Source: Sphingomonas sp. NFR04 (GTDB taxonomy: Bacteria > Pseudomonadota > Alphaproteobacteria > Sphingomonadales > Sphingomonadaceae). From it: DNA of 64,000 bases. The stretch is from assembly GCF_900114095.1 (NCBI RefSeq), contig NZ_FORV01000004.1, positions 372,001 through 436,000 on the forward strand. Reading direction: 5' to 3'. How positions within the stretch are numbered: position 1 is the stretch's first letter; each line of letters starts with the position of its first letter. The translations under genes were made by a program, and so were the position numbers. Below, in pieces: positions 52,645 through 61,317 of this stretch. The notes under the pieces were generated by a model. The model had not been told where the DNA came from and searched no databases. It worked only from the letters and a program-made list of their open reading frames with translations.

Positions 52645-53898
52645 TCAGGGTCGCGAATCCGAGTCAGAAGAACTGCTGCGCATCATCTGGGCCTTCACAC
52701 GTTCCGCGGACTCCATCACGCGCAGGACGTTTCCGCCCGCCAGTTTGGCGATATCCGCATCGGTCCAGCCGCGGCGCATCAGTTCGGCGAGCAACGCTGG
52801 ATAGGTGGACACATCGCCGAGCCCCTGCGGCAAAGTCTCACCCACGCCGTCGAAGTCGGAGCCCAGGCCGACATGGTCGACCCCGGCCACCTTCGCGATG
52901 TGCTCGACATGGTCCGCCACCTGCGCCAGCGTCACGGTCGGTGCGGGATGGCCGGCGAGCCAGGCGGCATAATCCGCCGCGGCCTTGTCCGGCTGGCCGA
53001 TGTCGATCCCGTCATAAGGCGGGGAGTTGAGCCGTGCCTTTTCGGCAAGCGCGTCGGCCGACCACCGGCGATAGGCTTCGGAGACATAGGCCGGCGCGTA
53101 GTTGACCATCACGACGCCGCCATTTTGCGCGACCAGCTTCAGCACCGCGTCCGATACGTTGCGCGGATGGTCGTCGATCGCCCGCGCGCTCGAGTGCGAG
53201 AAGATCACCGGCGCCCGCGTCACCGCCAGCGCGTCGCGCATGGTCTTCTCGCTGACATGCGACAGATCGACGAGCATGCCGAGGCGATTGAGCTCCAGCA
53301 CCACCTTGCGGCCGAAATCGGTGAGCCCGTTGTGCTTGGGGTCGTCGGTCGCGGAGTCCGCCCATTCGATCGCCCGCGAGTGCGTCAGCGTCAGATAGCC
53401 TGCGCCGAGCGCCGCGTAGGTGCGCAGCACGGACAGGCTGCCGTCGATCTGGCCGCCGCCCTCCACGCCGATCAGGCAGGCGATGCGCCCTGCGGCATGG
53501 ATGCGGCGCACGTCGGCGGCAGTGCGGGCCAGTGCGAAGACGTCAGGATAGCGATCGGGCAGCGATCGCACGAGATCGATCTGCTCGAGCGTCTGCTCGA
53601 CCTGTTCCTTGCCGGGGAGCGCGGGCGATACCCAGACCGACCAGAATTGCCCGCCGACCATGCCGCGCCGCAGCCGGACGATGTCGGTATCATAAGCGGG
53701 CTTGCTGCCCGCGAGATCGCGCAGATCGCTGGTCCACCGCGCGTCGCCCTGGCGCTCGCGCAGCGCTTCGGCCCAGTCATTATGGCCGTCGATCAGCGGC
53801 GTGGTGCGGAGGATGCGCGCAACACGCGCCGGCTCATTCTGTGCGAAGGCCGGCGTGGCGGCCGTCAGCGCGAGCGCGAGGAGCAGTGCCGCCTTCAT
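52645..53898 (-). CDS. Exported renal-type dipeptidase, peptidase family M19
   Basis: M19 enzymes are zinc dipeptidases that accept D-amino acids at the C-terminal position. The 417-residue protein has a signal peptide (first ~20 residues, PAFAQ) and the metal ligands His39 and Asp41 (DGHND), Glu146 (GVEGG), His214 (DLSHVSE) and His235 (FSHSSARAI), with the family's GLGSDFDGV strand later. Its ATG overlaps the stop of the upstream XRE-cupin regulator (ATGA), so enzyme and regulator share a transcript. In this neighbourhood it would split D-Ala- or D-Glu-containing dipeptides in the periplasm. Confidence 0.93.
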   Translation of the reverse strand: MKAALLLALALTAATPAFAQNEPARVARILRTTPLIDGHNDWAEALRERQGDARWTSDLRDLAGSKPAYDTDIVRLRRGMVGGQFWSVWVSPALPGKEQVEQTLEQIDLVRSLPDRYPDVFALARTAADVRRIHAAGRIACLIGVEGGGQIDGSLSVLRTYAALGAGYLTLTHSRAIEWADSATDDPKHNGLTDFGRKVVLELNRLGMLVDLSHVSEKTMRDALAVTRAPVIFSHSSARAIDDHPRNVSDAVLKLVAQNGGVVMVNYAPAYVSEAYRRWSADALAEKARLNSPPYDGIDIGQPDKAAADYAAWLAGHPAPTVTLAQVADHVEHIAKVAGVDHVGLGSDFDGVGETLPQGLGDVSTYPALLAELMRRGWTDADIAKLAGGNVLRVMESAERVKAQMMRSSSSDSDSRP

Positions 53899-54605
53899 CG
53901 CGCGACACCCCTGCCGCTGGCGGGGGCGGTAGACCGGCTCCGTTTCTCCGAACCGCCTTCCCGCTGCTCGTGGTGGAGGTGCAACAGCGATTCCATCAGT
54001 TCTTCCTCCGCGCTCGACATCACCGCCAGCACCTCCGCCTCTTCGCAGCCGCTCGCCGCAAGATACGCATGGCCCATGCTCGAATCGAGATAAATGGCCT
54101 GGCCCGGCTCCAGGATCACCGAATCGTAGAATTCCGTCTGCACCTCGACGCGCCCGCTGAGCACGTAGAGGAACTCCTCGCCCGAATGGCGGACCTGCTC
54201 GCCGAACTGTTCCGCCGATCGCGCGCGAATCTTGGTGACCACGGGGATCATCCGTTTCCGGCGCAACTCGGTGCAGAGATAGTAGTAGTCATAGTTCGGC
54301 GTCTCGACGCGCACGGCATGCGCGACATCGCCGAGGCTGCGGCGTGCCGTGACCGGCTGCACCGACGAGGTCTCGTCCTGGCTCTCGGCGAACAGGTCGG
54401 TCATCCGCATGCCCAGCCGCTGCGCCAGCGCCTGGAGCTTGTCGTAGGTGAGGGTGAGGCGGTCATGCTCGATCTTCGACAAGGTCGAGACGGGAATCCC
54501 CGACCTCGCGCTCATCTCCTTGAGCGTCCAGCCCTCGCGCGCGCGAAGCCCCTTCAGAAGCGTCCCCAGCGTCGCGGTTGATGTCGGCAAGGCGGCAATC
54601 TCCAT
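53895..54605 (-). CDS. XRE-family regulator with C-terminal cupin domain
   Basis: The 236-residue protein has an N-terminal helix-turn-helix (residues ~13-70; WTLKEMSARSGIPVSTLSKI is the turn and recognition helix) and a cupin sensor domain (~130-215; HSGEEFLYVLSGRVEVQ is the first cupin motif and EPGQAIYLDSSMGHAYLA the second, with the His residues of a metal site). A basic Ser/Arg tail follows. Such regulators sense small carboxylates or amino acids and control transport and degradation genes. It is divergent from the serine hydrolase operon; two palindromic operators in the shared 85-base gap fit autoregulation and control of the operon. Confidence 0.93.
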   Translation of the reverse strand: MEIAALPTSTATLGTLLKGLRAREGWTLKEMSARSGIPVSTLSKIEHDRLTLTYDKLQALAQRLGMRMTDLFAESQDETSSVQPVTARRSLGDVAHAVRVETPNYDYYYLCTELRRKRMIPVVTKIRARSAEQFGEQVRHSGEEFLYVLSGRVEVQTEFYDSVILEPGQAIYLDSSMGHAYLAASGCEEAEVLAVMSSAEEELMESLLHLHHEQREGGSEKRSRSTAPASGRGVAR

Positions 54606-54611
54606 AGCCCG

Positions 54612-54653
54612 TTGACGATTGTCCTAATCAGGATAAAACTGTCCTGATCAGGA
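54612..54653 (+). promoter_or_regulatory. Promoter with tandem operators upstream of the serine hydrolase-dgcA-POT operon
   Basis: TTGACG (54612-54617) is a -35 match, with a weak -10 near TAAAAC (54634-54639). Palindromes TCCTAATCAGGA (54622-54633) and TCCTGATCAGGA (54642-54653) are centred exactly 20 bases apart, one in the promoter spacer and one just past the -10. They also lie just upstream of the divergent regulator start. The same arrangement occurs at 58953-58993. Confidence 0.72.
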
Positions 54654-54690
54654 TGCTGAAACACAGTATCGAACCGGAGGGGTCTCGGCA

Positions 54691-56688
54691 ATGGGGACGG
54701 TTGTTCGCAGTTTGAGATTGCTGGGCGCGCTCGCGGCAGCGACGATCGGCCTGGCGGTGGCGGCGCAGCAACCCAAGCCCGCGGCGCCGCCGACGGTGCC
54801 GAGCGCCGCGGGGCAGGTCGCACCACCTCCCGTCGAGGGCGCGCATCCGCTGCGCGGGGAGGACGTCACCGCCTGGCTCGACGGCTATATGCCCTATGCC
54901 CTGCACAGCGGCGACATCGCCGGTGCGGTGGTAACGGTGGTGCGGGACGGGCAGGTGATCGCCGCGCGCGGCTATGGCTATGCGGATATTGCAAAGCGCC
55001 GCCCGGTGGATCCGGCCCGAACGCTGTTCCGCCCCGGCTCGGTCTCGAAGCTCATCACCTGGACCGCCGTGATGCAGCAGGTGGAAGCCGGCAGGATCGA
55101 CCTCGACGCGGACGTGAACCGCTATCTCGATTTCCGCATCCCCGCCTATCGCGGCAAGCCGATCACCATGCGCCAGATCATGACGCACACCGCCGGCTTC
55201 GAGGAAGCGAACAAGAAGCTGATCACCTACGACCCGGCCGATGTGGAGCCGATCGGCGCCTATCTGAAGCGGCACGTGCCGGCCCGGGTCTATGCCCCCG
55301 GCACCACGCCGGCCTATTCGAACTGGGCGACGACCCTTGCCGCCTACATCGTGGAGCGCGTCTCCGGCATGGCCTTCGACGACTATGTCGAGCAGCGCAT
55401 CTTCCGCCCGCTAGACATGCGCACGGCGAGCTTCCGCCAGCCGCTGCCGGCGCCGCTGCGGTCGCTGGCGTCCGAGGGCTATCCGCTCGCTTCGGCGGCG
55501 GCCAAGCCGTTCGAGATCGTCGTGCCTGCCCCGGCGGGCGCGCTTTCCGCCTCGGGGCTGGACATGGCCAAGTTCATGATCGCGCACCTGGAGAATGGCC
55601 GCGGCATCCTGCGGCCGGAGACCGCCGCGCTGATGCATGCCAGCCCGGTAGGCAAGGTCGATCCGCGCGCGCTGATCCCGCCGCTCAACCGGATGGAGCT
55701 CGGCTTTTTCGATACCGACATCAATGGTCGCAAGGTCATCGCGCATCTCGGCGACACCAACCAGATGCACACCTCGCTGCACCTTTTCCTGGCGGAGCGG
55801 ACGGGGCTGTACGTGTCGTTCAACTCCGCCGGGCGCGACGGCGCTGCGCACGTGATCCGCGGGCAGCTGTTCCAGGATTTCGCCGACCGCTATTTCCCCA
55901 ACACGACGCGCGACGGCCGGGTCGATGCGGCGACGGCCGCGCAGCATGCGCACGCGATGGCGGGGCAATGGCAGGTCAGCCGCGGCTCCTTCACCAACTT
56001 CGTCGATATCCTCAACCTGTTCGGCCAGGCCGAGGTAACTGTCGACGGCGCAGGCCGGCTGGTCATTCCCTCGGTGAAGGGCGCGAACGGTGTCCCGATC
56101 ACCTGGGTGGAGATCGCCCCCTATGTGTGGCGCGACGTCGCGGGGCATGATCGGCTGGCGGCGCAGCTCGTCGATGGCAAGCCGGTCCGCTGGAGCTTCG
56201 ACCTGGTCTCGCCCTTCATGGTGTGGGACCGGGTTCCCGCCTATCGCTCCGCCGCGTGGCTGGTGCCGGCCATCTATGCCAGTATCGCCATCCTGCTGCT
56301 GACGGTGCTGGTTTGGCCCGTCGGCTGGTGGATCCGCCGCCGCTATCAGGCTGCGTCGATGCTTGGCGGGTGGTCGCTCCGGGCAGCGCGCGCCACCCGG
56401 ATCATGGCGCTGGCCGATCTGCTGATGCTCGGCGGCTGGTTCTGGCTGATCTCAGTCCTGTTCGGCGATGTCGCGCCGGGCGACGCGGTGCTGGTGCTGG
56501 CGGAAGTCGCCAGTGCCGTCGTCTTCGTCGGCGCCGTCGGCATCAGCGGCTGGAACGCCTGGCTGGCGATCCGCGACCGGCGACCCTGGACACGCAAGCT
56601 CTGGGCGGTGCTGGTGCTGCTCTCGACGCTGGTGCTGCTGTGGATGGCCTTGGCCTTCCACCTCCTCGCGATCACGGTGCACTACTGA
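54691..56688 (+). CDS. Serine hydrolase (class C beta-lactamase fold) with C-terminal membrane domain
   Basis: The 665-residue protein has an exported N-terminus, a Pro/Ala-rich linker, and a catalytic domain (~55-400) with Ser-Val-Ser-Lys (GSVSKLITW, near residue 113), YSN (PAYSNWATT) and a His-Leu-Gly segment in place of the usual Lys/His-Thr-Gly. A beta-sandwich-like region follows (~415-515) and then about four transmembrane helices (~525-665), so the catalytic part is tethered to the membrane facing the periplasm. The fold covers D-aminopeptidases, DD-peptidases and esterases; context favours D-amino-acid peptides. GGAGGGG is 8 bases before the ATG. A close paralogue starts at 63,503. 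Confidence 0.88.
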   Translation: MGTVVRSLRLLGALAAATIGLAVAAQQPKPAAPPTVPSAAGQVAPPPVEGAHPLRGEDVTAWLDGYMPYALHSGDIAGAVVTVVRDGQVIAARGYGYADIAKRRPVDPARTLFRPGSVSKLITWTAVMQQVEAGRIDLDADVNRYLDFRIPAYRGKPITMRQIMTHTAGFEEANKKLITYDPADVEPIGAYLKRHVPARVYAPGTTPAYSNWATTLAAYIVERVSGMAFDDYVEQRIFRPLDMRTASFRQPLPAPLRSLASEGYPLASAAAKPFEIVVPAPAGALSASGLDMAKFMIAHLENGRGILRPETAALMHASPVGKVDPRALIPPLNRMELGFFDTDINGRKVIAHLGDTNQMHTSLHLFLAERTGLYVSFNSAGRDGAAHVIRGQLFQDFADRYFPNTTRDGRVDAATAAQHAHAMAGQWQVSRGSFTNFVDILNLFGQAEVTVDGAGRLVIPSVKGANGVPITWVEIAPYVWRDVAGHDRLAAQLVDGKPVRWSFDLVSPFMVWDRVPAYRSAAWLVPAIYASIAILLLTVLVWPVGWWIRRRYQAASMLGGWSLRAARATRIMALADLLMLGGWFWLISVLFGDVAPGDAVLVLAEVASAVVFVGAVGISGWNAWLAIRDRRPWTRKLWAVLVLLSTLVLLWMALAFHLLAITVHY

Positions 56689-57677
56689 TGCTCCGACTCA
56701 CCACCGAGACGGTCTCGCTGCGGCTCGCCAGACCGTTTCGCATTGCCGGCTATGTCTTCGACGTGGCCGAGGTGCTGGTCGTCACATTGGACGACGGCAC
56801 GCATCGCGGACGCGGCGAGGGGGCGGGGGCCTATTATCTCGGCGACGACGTGCCCCGCATGCTGGCCGATATCGAGGCGGCAAGCGCGGTGATCGAGGCG
56901 GACCCGACCCGGCAGGCCCTGCGCGCACTGATGCCCGCCGGGGGCGCCCGCAACGCGGTGGACGCGGCGCTGTGGGAACTCGAGGCACAGCGGACCGGGC
57001 AGCCGATCTGGCGACTTGCCGGGCTGGACGCGCCGCCCAGGCCGATCGTCACGACCTTCACCGTCAGCGCCGATAGCCCCGACGCCATGGCGGATACCGC
57101 CCGTGCCTATGCCCAGGCACGGTCGATCAAGGTCAAGCTGACCGGCGACCTGCCGCTCGACCTGGCGCGGGTCGCTGCCATCCGGGCGGCGCGGCCCGAC
57201 GTCTGGCTCGGCGTCGACGGCAACCAAGGCTTCGCCCGCGACGCACTCGATGCGCTGGTGGCCGGGCTGGTGCCGCACGGCGTCGCGCTGCTCGAACAGC
57301 CGCTCGCGCGTGGCGCGGAGGCGGACCTCGACGGCTATCGCTCCGCCATCCCGCTCGCCGGCGACGAGAGCGTGTTGACCCTGGCCGACATTGCCGGGGC
57401 CAGGGGCCGGTTCGACGTGGTCAATATCAAGCTCGACAAGTGCGGCGGCCTTACCGAGGGGCTGCTGATTGCCGCGGAGGCGCGGCGGCTGGGCCTTGGC
57501 GTGATGGTCGGCACGATGATCGCCTCCAGCCTCGCCACCGCACCGGGGTTCCTGCTGGGCCAGATCGCCGATCTGGTCGATCTGGATGGCCCGATCTTCC
57601 TTGCCGAGGATCGTACCCCGAGCGTTCGCTACGAAGACGGCATGCTGTACGCCGGCACCGAGGTCTGGGGCGGATGA
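56688..57677 (+). CDS. dgcA: Enolase-superfamily dipeptide epimerase / N-acetyl-D-glutamate racemase (DgcA-like)
   Basis: The 329-residue muconate-lactonising-enzyme-type protein has Lys148-x-Lys150 (IKVKLTG), metal ligands Asp177 (GVDGNQG), Glu203 (LLEQPL) and Asp226 (GDES), and the second catalytic lysine region NIKLDKCGGL (~246-255). This set defines L-Ala-D/L-Glu epimerases and the related DgcA, which racemises N-acetyl-D-glutamate to the L form. Presence of a DgcN-type gene in the same regulon favours DgcA; a dipeptide epimerase is the alternative. The start overlaps the serine hydrolase stop (TGATG) and the stop overlaps the transporter start (ATGA). Confidence 0.88.
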   Translation: MLRLTTETVSLRLARPFRIAGYVFDVAEVLVVTLDDGTHRGRGEGAGAYYLGDDVPRMLADIEAASAVIEADPTRQALRALMPAGGARNAVDAALWELEAQRTGQPIWRLAGLDAPPRPIVTTFTVSADSPDAMADTARAYAQARSIKVKLTGDLPLDLARVAAIRAARPDVWLGVDGNQGFARDALDALVAGLVPHGVALLEQPLARGAEADLDGYRSAIPLAGDESVLTLADIAGARGRFDVVNIKLDKCGGLTEGLLIAAEARRLGLGVMVGTMIASSLATAPGFLLGQIADLVDLDGPIFLAEDRTPSVRYEDGMLYAGTEVWGG

Positions 57678-58951
57678 GCTCGGACGCCGCCGCCGGCTCC
57701 AGCTGGTTCGGCCAGCCGCGCGGCCTGACGGTCCTGTTCCTGACCAACATGTGGGAGCAATTCTCCTATTACGGCATGCGCGCGCTGCTGGTTTATTACA
57801 TGACCAAGCAGCTGCTCTTCTCGCAGGGCCAAGCCTCGCTGATCTATGGCGCCTATACCGCCTGCGCCTATTTCACGCCGATCCTGGGCGGGGTGATCGC
57901 GGATCGCCTGCTCGGCAAGCGGCGTGCGATCCTGCTAGGCGGGTCGATCATGGCGCTCGGCCATTTCATGATGGCGTTCGAGCCGCTCTTCTATGCCGCA
58001 CTGGTCACCATTGCGCTGGGCAACGGCCTGTTCCTGCCGAGCCTGCCGAGCCAGATCGACGATCTCTACGCGCCCGGCGACCCCCGGGTGGGCTGGGCCT
58101 ATAACGTCTATTATCTCGGCGTGAACATCGGCGGGTTCCTCGCGCCCCTGATCTGCGGGACGCTCGGCGAGTGGCTGGGCTGGCATTACGGCTTCGGCGC
58201 GGCGGGCGTGGGCATGGTGGTCGGGCTCGGCATCTATCTTTGGGGCCAGCGCTATCTGCCGACGCCGGTGCCCAAGCTGCGGACCGAGACACCGCAGCCC
58301 CGCGGCCGCTTCCCGCGTGACGTGGTGCTGCTGCTGGTCGCGGTGGCGCTGTGCGTAACGGTGTTTCGCGCCGCCTATGAACAGGCGGGCAACACGGTAG
58401 CGCTCTGGGCCGATACCGGCGTCGATCGCCATGCTGGCGGCGCGGTGATCCCGATGACCTGGTTCCAGTCGCTCAACCCGCTGTTCGTGATGGCGATGAC
58501 GCCGTTTCTGCTGGTGCTCTGGCGCCGCCGGGCGGAGCGGGGCGGTGTCGATCGTCCGGTGCGGCGGATGGCGGTGGGCGCATTGCTGGTCGCGGCTGCC
58601 TTTCTGATGCTGGCCGCGCTGGCGGCAACGGGAGGACGGGCGCATTGGCTATGGCTCGCCCTCTTCTTCGCGCTGCTGACCTTTGGCGAGCTGCACATCC
58701 TGCCGACCGGGCTGGGCCTGTTCGCCCGCCTGGCACCGGCAGGACTGGGCGCGACCACCGTCGCGGCCTGGTACCTCGCGACCTTTGGCGGCAGCCTTGC
58801 CGCGGGGCTGGTAGGGACGCTGTGGACGCAGCTCGGCCATGGTGCGTTTTTCGTGGTGCTGGCAGCCCTCGCCGCGTTGGCGGCCCTGCTGCTCGCGATG
58901 ATCGATCCCGCATCGCACAAGGTTGTCGCTACAAAAACTTGGCAGAAGTAG
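57674..58951 (+). CDS. POT/PTR-family proton-dependent oligopeptide transporter
   Basis: The 425-residue protein has ~12 transmembrane helices and POT signatures: SYYGMRALLVYYMTKQLL in helix 1, GGVIADRLLGKRRAI between helices 2 and 3, and YYLGVNIGGFLAPLICG in helix 5. The helix-1 motif normally written E-x-x-E-R-F reads N-M-W-E-Q-F here, so the first Glu and the Arg that help couple protons are both changed. It likely imports di- or tripeptides made by the adjacent dipeptidase and serine hydrolases. Four-base overlap with dgcA. Confidence 0.9.
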   Translation: MSSDAAAGSSWFGQPRGLTVLFLTNMWEQFSYYGMRALLVYYMTKQLLFSQGQASLIYGAYTACAYFTPILGGVIADRLLGKRRAILLGGSIMALGHFMMAFEPLFYAALVTIALGNGLFLPSLPSQIDDLYAPGDPRVGWAYNVYYLGVNIGGFLAPLICGTLGEWLGWHYGFGAAGVGMVVGLGIYLWGQRYLPTPVPKLRTETPQPRGRFPRDVVLLLVAVALCVTVFRAAYEQAGNTVALWADTGVDRHAGGAVIPMTWFQSLNPLFVMAMTPFLLVLWRRRAERGGVDRPVRRMAVGALLVAAAFLMLAALAATGGRAHWLWLALFFALLTFGELHILPTGLGLFARLAPAGLGATTVAAWYLATFGGSLAAGLVGTLWTQLGHGAFFVVLAALAALAALLLAMIDPASHKVVATKTWQK

Positions 58952-58952
58952 G

Positions 58953-58993
58953 TTGACTATTCTCTGATCAGGACACTAGCATCCTAATCAGCA
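58953..58993 (+). promoter_or_regulatory. Promoter with tandem operators upstream of the TonB receptor operon
   Basis: TTGACT (58953-58958) and TAGCAT (58977-58982) form a promoter with 18-base spacing. Operator copies CTCTGATCAGGA (58962-58973) and TCCTAATCAGCA (58982-58993) start 20 bases apart, with the same geometry as the pair at 54622/54642. AGGGAGAG precedes the next ATG. Confidence 0.7.
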
Positions 58994-59014
58994 AATTACA
59001 TAGGGAGAGCTGCC

Positions 59015-61315
59015 ATGAGGAGCATCCGTCGGACCGCAACGGCCAGCAGTGTCGTGGCGCTTCTCACGGCCGGCGCGGCTGCAGCGCAGTCGCTTCCCGA
59101 AGCGCGGCAGGACGGCGCGGGCGCTGCCGACGAGATCATCGTCACGGCGCAGAAGCGCGAGCAGACGCTGTCGCAGGTGCCGCAATCCATGTCGGTGCTG
59201 GGCGGCGAGGCGCTGGAGCAGCGCCAGGCGCGCAGCATCGCCGATTATGCCGCGCTCGTGCCCGGGCTGTCGTTCGAATCCGGCAATCCCGGAGAGACCC
59301 GCGTCGTGCTGCGCGGCATCAACGCAGGCGGCGCCAGCCCGACGGTTGCCGTCTATCTGGACGACACGCCCTTCGGTTCGAGCACCAGCCAGACCAATGG
59401 CGCAACGCTCGCCGGCGACTTCGACACCTTCGACATCGAGCGGCTGGAGGTGCTGCGCGGGCCGCAGGGCACGCTGTACGGCGCGAACTCGCTGGGCGGT
59501 GTCGTGAAATATGTCACCGTCGCGCCGAAGCTGGGCGAATGGCAGGCGCGCGGGCAGGCGGGCGTCGAGACGGTGAAGGGCGGCGATATCGGCTATTCGG
59601 GCAACGCCGTGCTCAACGTGCCGCTCGGCGACAAGATCGCGTTGCGCGCGAGCGGCTTCTATCGCCGGACCGGCGGCTATATCGACGCGATCGGCCTGCG
59701 GGACGACAACATCAACCGGGCCGACAGCTATGGCGGCCGCGCATCGCTGCTCGTCCAGCCGACGGATCGCCTGTCGCTGCGGCTGACCGCGGTGCTGCAG
59801 AATATCGACGTCGAGGGGCGCAACGCCTTCGACGCGGACCCGGCGACGCTCAAGCCCATCACCGCCGACCCGTTCACCGGCGCGCCCACCGGCGGCGGCG
59901 AGGTGCGCTACCAGCTGTTCCCGGACCGGAACCGCGTCCGCTATCGCCTCTACACCGGCACGCTCGCCTACGACTTCGGCGTCGCGACGCTCACGTCGGT
60001 GACGAGCTACAGCCGCCAGGTGGCAACCGACCGGAGCGACGTCTCGTACAACGACGTGGGCGACGGCCTGACGCTCGCCCAGCTTGCGTCGGCGGGGGTG
60101 TTCGGCCTGTCGCCGGATGCCTATGGGATCTATTATCCCAATCAGTCGACGCAGAAGAAATTCACCCAGGAAGTGCGGCTCGCATCCAATGGCACGGGGC
60201 GGGTGGATTGGCTCGTCGGCGGCTATTTCACGCGCGAGCCCGGGCAGCTCTACCAGCGCTATTTCCCCTACGACAATGCAACGGGCAGGGCCGTTACGCC
60301 GGTACCGGCAATCCCTGGCTTTTCCGATCTCGCGCTCGCGCAGCTGGATTCGGTCTACAAGGAATATGCCGGGTTCGGCAGCGCGACGGTGCATTTCGGC
60401 GACCGGTTCGATCTCACCCTCGGTGGTCGCTACAGCCATAACGACCAGCGCACGACGCAATTGCTCGACGGCATCCTGTTCGGCGGCCGATCGGAGAGCC
60501 GCGTTACCTCCTCCGAAGGCGTGTTCACCTGGTCCGCCGCGCCGCGGTTCGAGTTCGCGCCGCACAGCGAACTCTATGCGCGCGTCGCCAAGGGCTATCG
60601 TCCGGGCGGGCCCAATGTCGTGCCGCCCGGCGCGCCGGCCGATTACCCGACCAAGACCGATGCCGACACGCTGATGAGCTATGAGGCGGGCATCCGCGCG
60701 GAGACAGCGGACCGCAGCTTCGGCATCGATCTCTCGGCCTATTATCTCGATTGGGACAAGACGCTGATCATTGCCACCTTCCAGTCGGACGCCGGCCCGA
60801 TCACCGCCGACGCCAATGGTCGCGGTGCACGGGTGCACGGCTTCGAGGCGACCGCGACGCTGCGGCCGATCCGCGGCTTCACCGTGACCGCGACGGCCGC
60901 CTATAATCACTCGCGGCTGCGCGGGGATACCGCCAATGGCGGGCTCGACGGCGACCAGCTGCCGTTCGCGCCGCGCTGGAACGCCAATGTCTCGGCGGAA
61001 TATCGCTGGGACTGGGGCGATGCGAAACCCTATGTCGGCGCGGATCTCTCGATGGTCAGCGACCGGCCCGGCAATTTCGATGTGGCCTATCGCGACGCCT
61101 ATGGCCGGCGGCTGACGTTCGACGGCTACAGCACTGCCAGCCTGCGCGCGGGCGTCGCACTGGGCCGCTTCGACCTTTCGATCTACGCCCGCAACCTCGG
61201 CGATTCGCGCGGCCTGGTCGCCGCGGGCACGTATCGGACGCGGCCCAATGGCGGCATCGAGGTCAGCCCGATCCAGCCGCGCACCTTCGGCGCGACGCTC
61301 GGCCTGGGCTTTTGA
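59015..61315 (+). CDS. TonB-dependent outer-membrane receptor
   Basis: The 766-residue protein has a signal peptide (~first 27 residues, AAAAQ), a TonB-box-like IIVTAQKREQ (~42-51), a plug domain (~52-165; VVLRGINAGG, IERLEVLRGPQGTLYGANSLGG) and a 22-strand barrel ending with a terminal phenylalanine (LGLGF), the BAM signal. It is of the type common in sphingomonads for sugars, siderophores or peptides; its regulon suggests uptake of peptidoglycan fragments or D-amino-acid peptides. The first gene of an operon with dgcN, a permease and a serine hydrolase. Confidence 0.94.
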   Translation: MRSIRRTATASSVVALLTAGAAAAQSLPEARQDGAGAADEIIVTAQKREQTLSQVPQSMSVLGGEALEQRQARSIADYAALVPGLSFESGNPGETRVVLRGINAGGASPTVAVYLDDTPFGSSTSQTNGATLAGDFDTFDIERLEVLRGPQGTLYGANSLGGVVKYVTVAPKLGEWQARGQAGVETVKGGDIGYSGNAVLNVPLGDKIALRASGFYRRTGGYIDAIGLRDDNINRADSYGGRASLLVQPTDRLSLRLTAVLQNIDVEGRNAFDADPATLKPITADPFTGAPTGGGEVRYQLFPDRNRVRYRLYTGTLAYDFGVATLTSVTSYSRQVATDRSDVSYNDVGDGLTLAQLASAGVFGLSPDAYGIYYPNQSTQKKFTQEVRLASNGTGRVDWLVGGYFTREPGQLYQRYFPYDNATGRAVTPVPAIPGFSDLALAQLDSVYKEYAGFGSATVHFGDRFDLTLGGRYSHNDQRTTQLLDGILFGGRSESRVTSSEGVFTWSAAPRFEFAPHSELYARVAKGYRPGGPNVVPPGAPADYPTKTDADTLMSYEAGIRAETADRSFGIDLSAYYLDWDKTLIIATFQSDAGPITADANGRGARVHGFEATATLRPIRGFTVTATAAYNHSRLRGDTANGGLDGDQLPFAPRWNANVSAEYRWDWGDAKPYVGADLSMVSDRPGNFDVAYRDAYGRRLTFDGYSTASLRAGVALGRFDLSIYARNLGDSRGLVAAGTYRTRPNGGIEVSPIQPRTFGATLGLGF

Positions 61316-61317
61316 AC

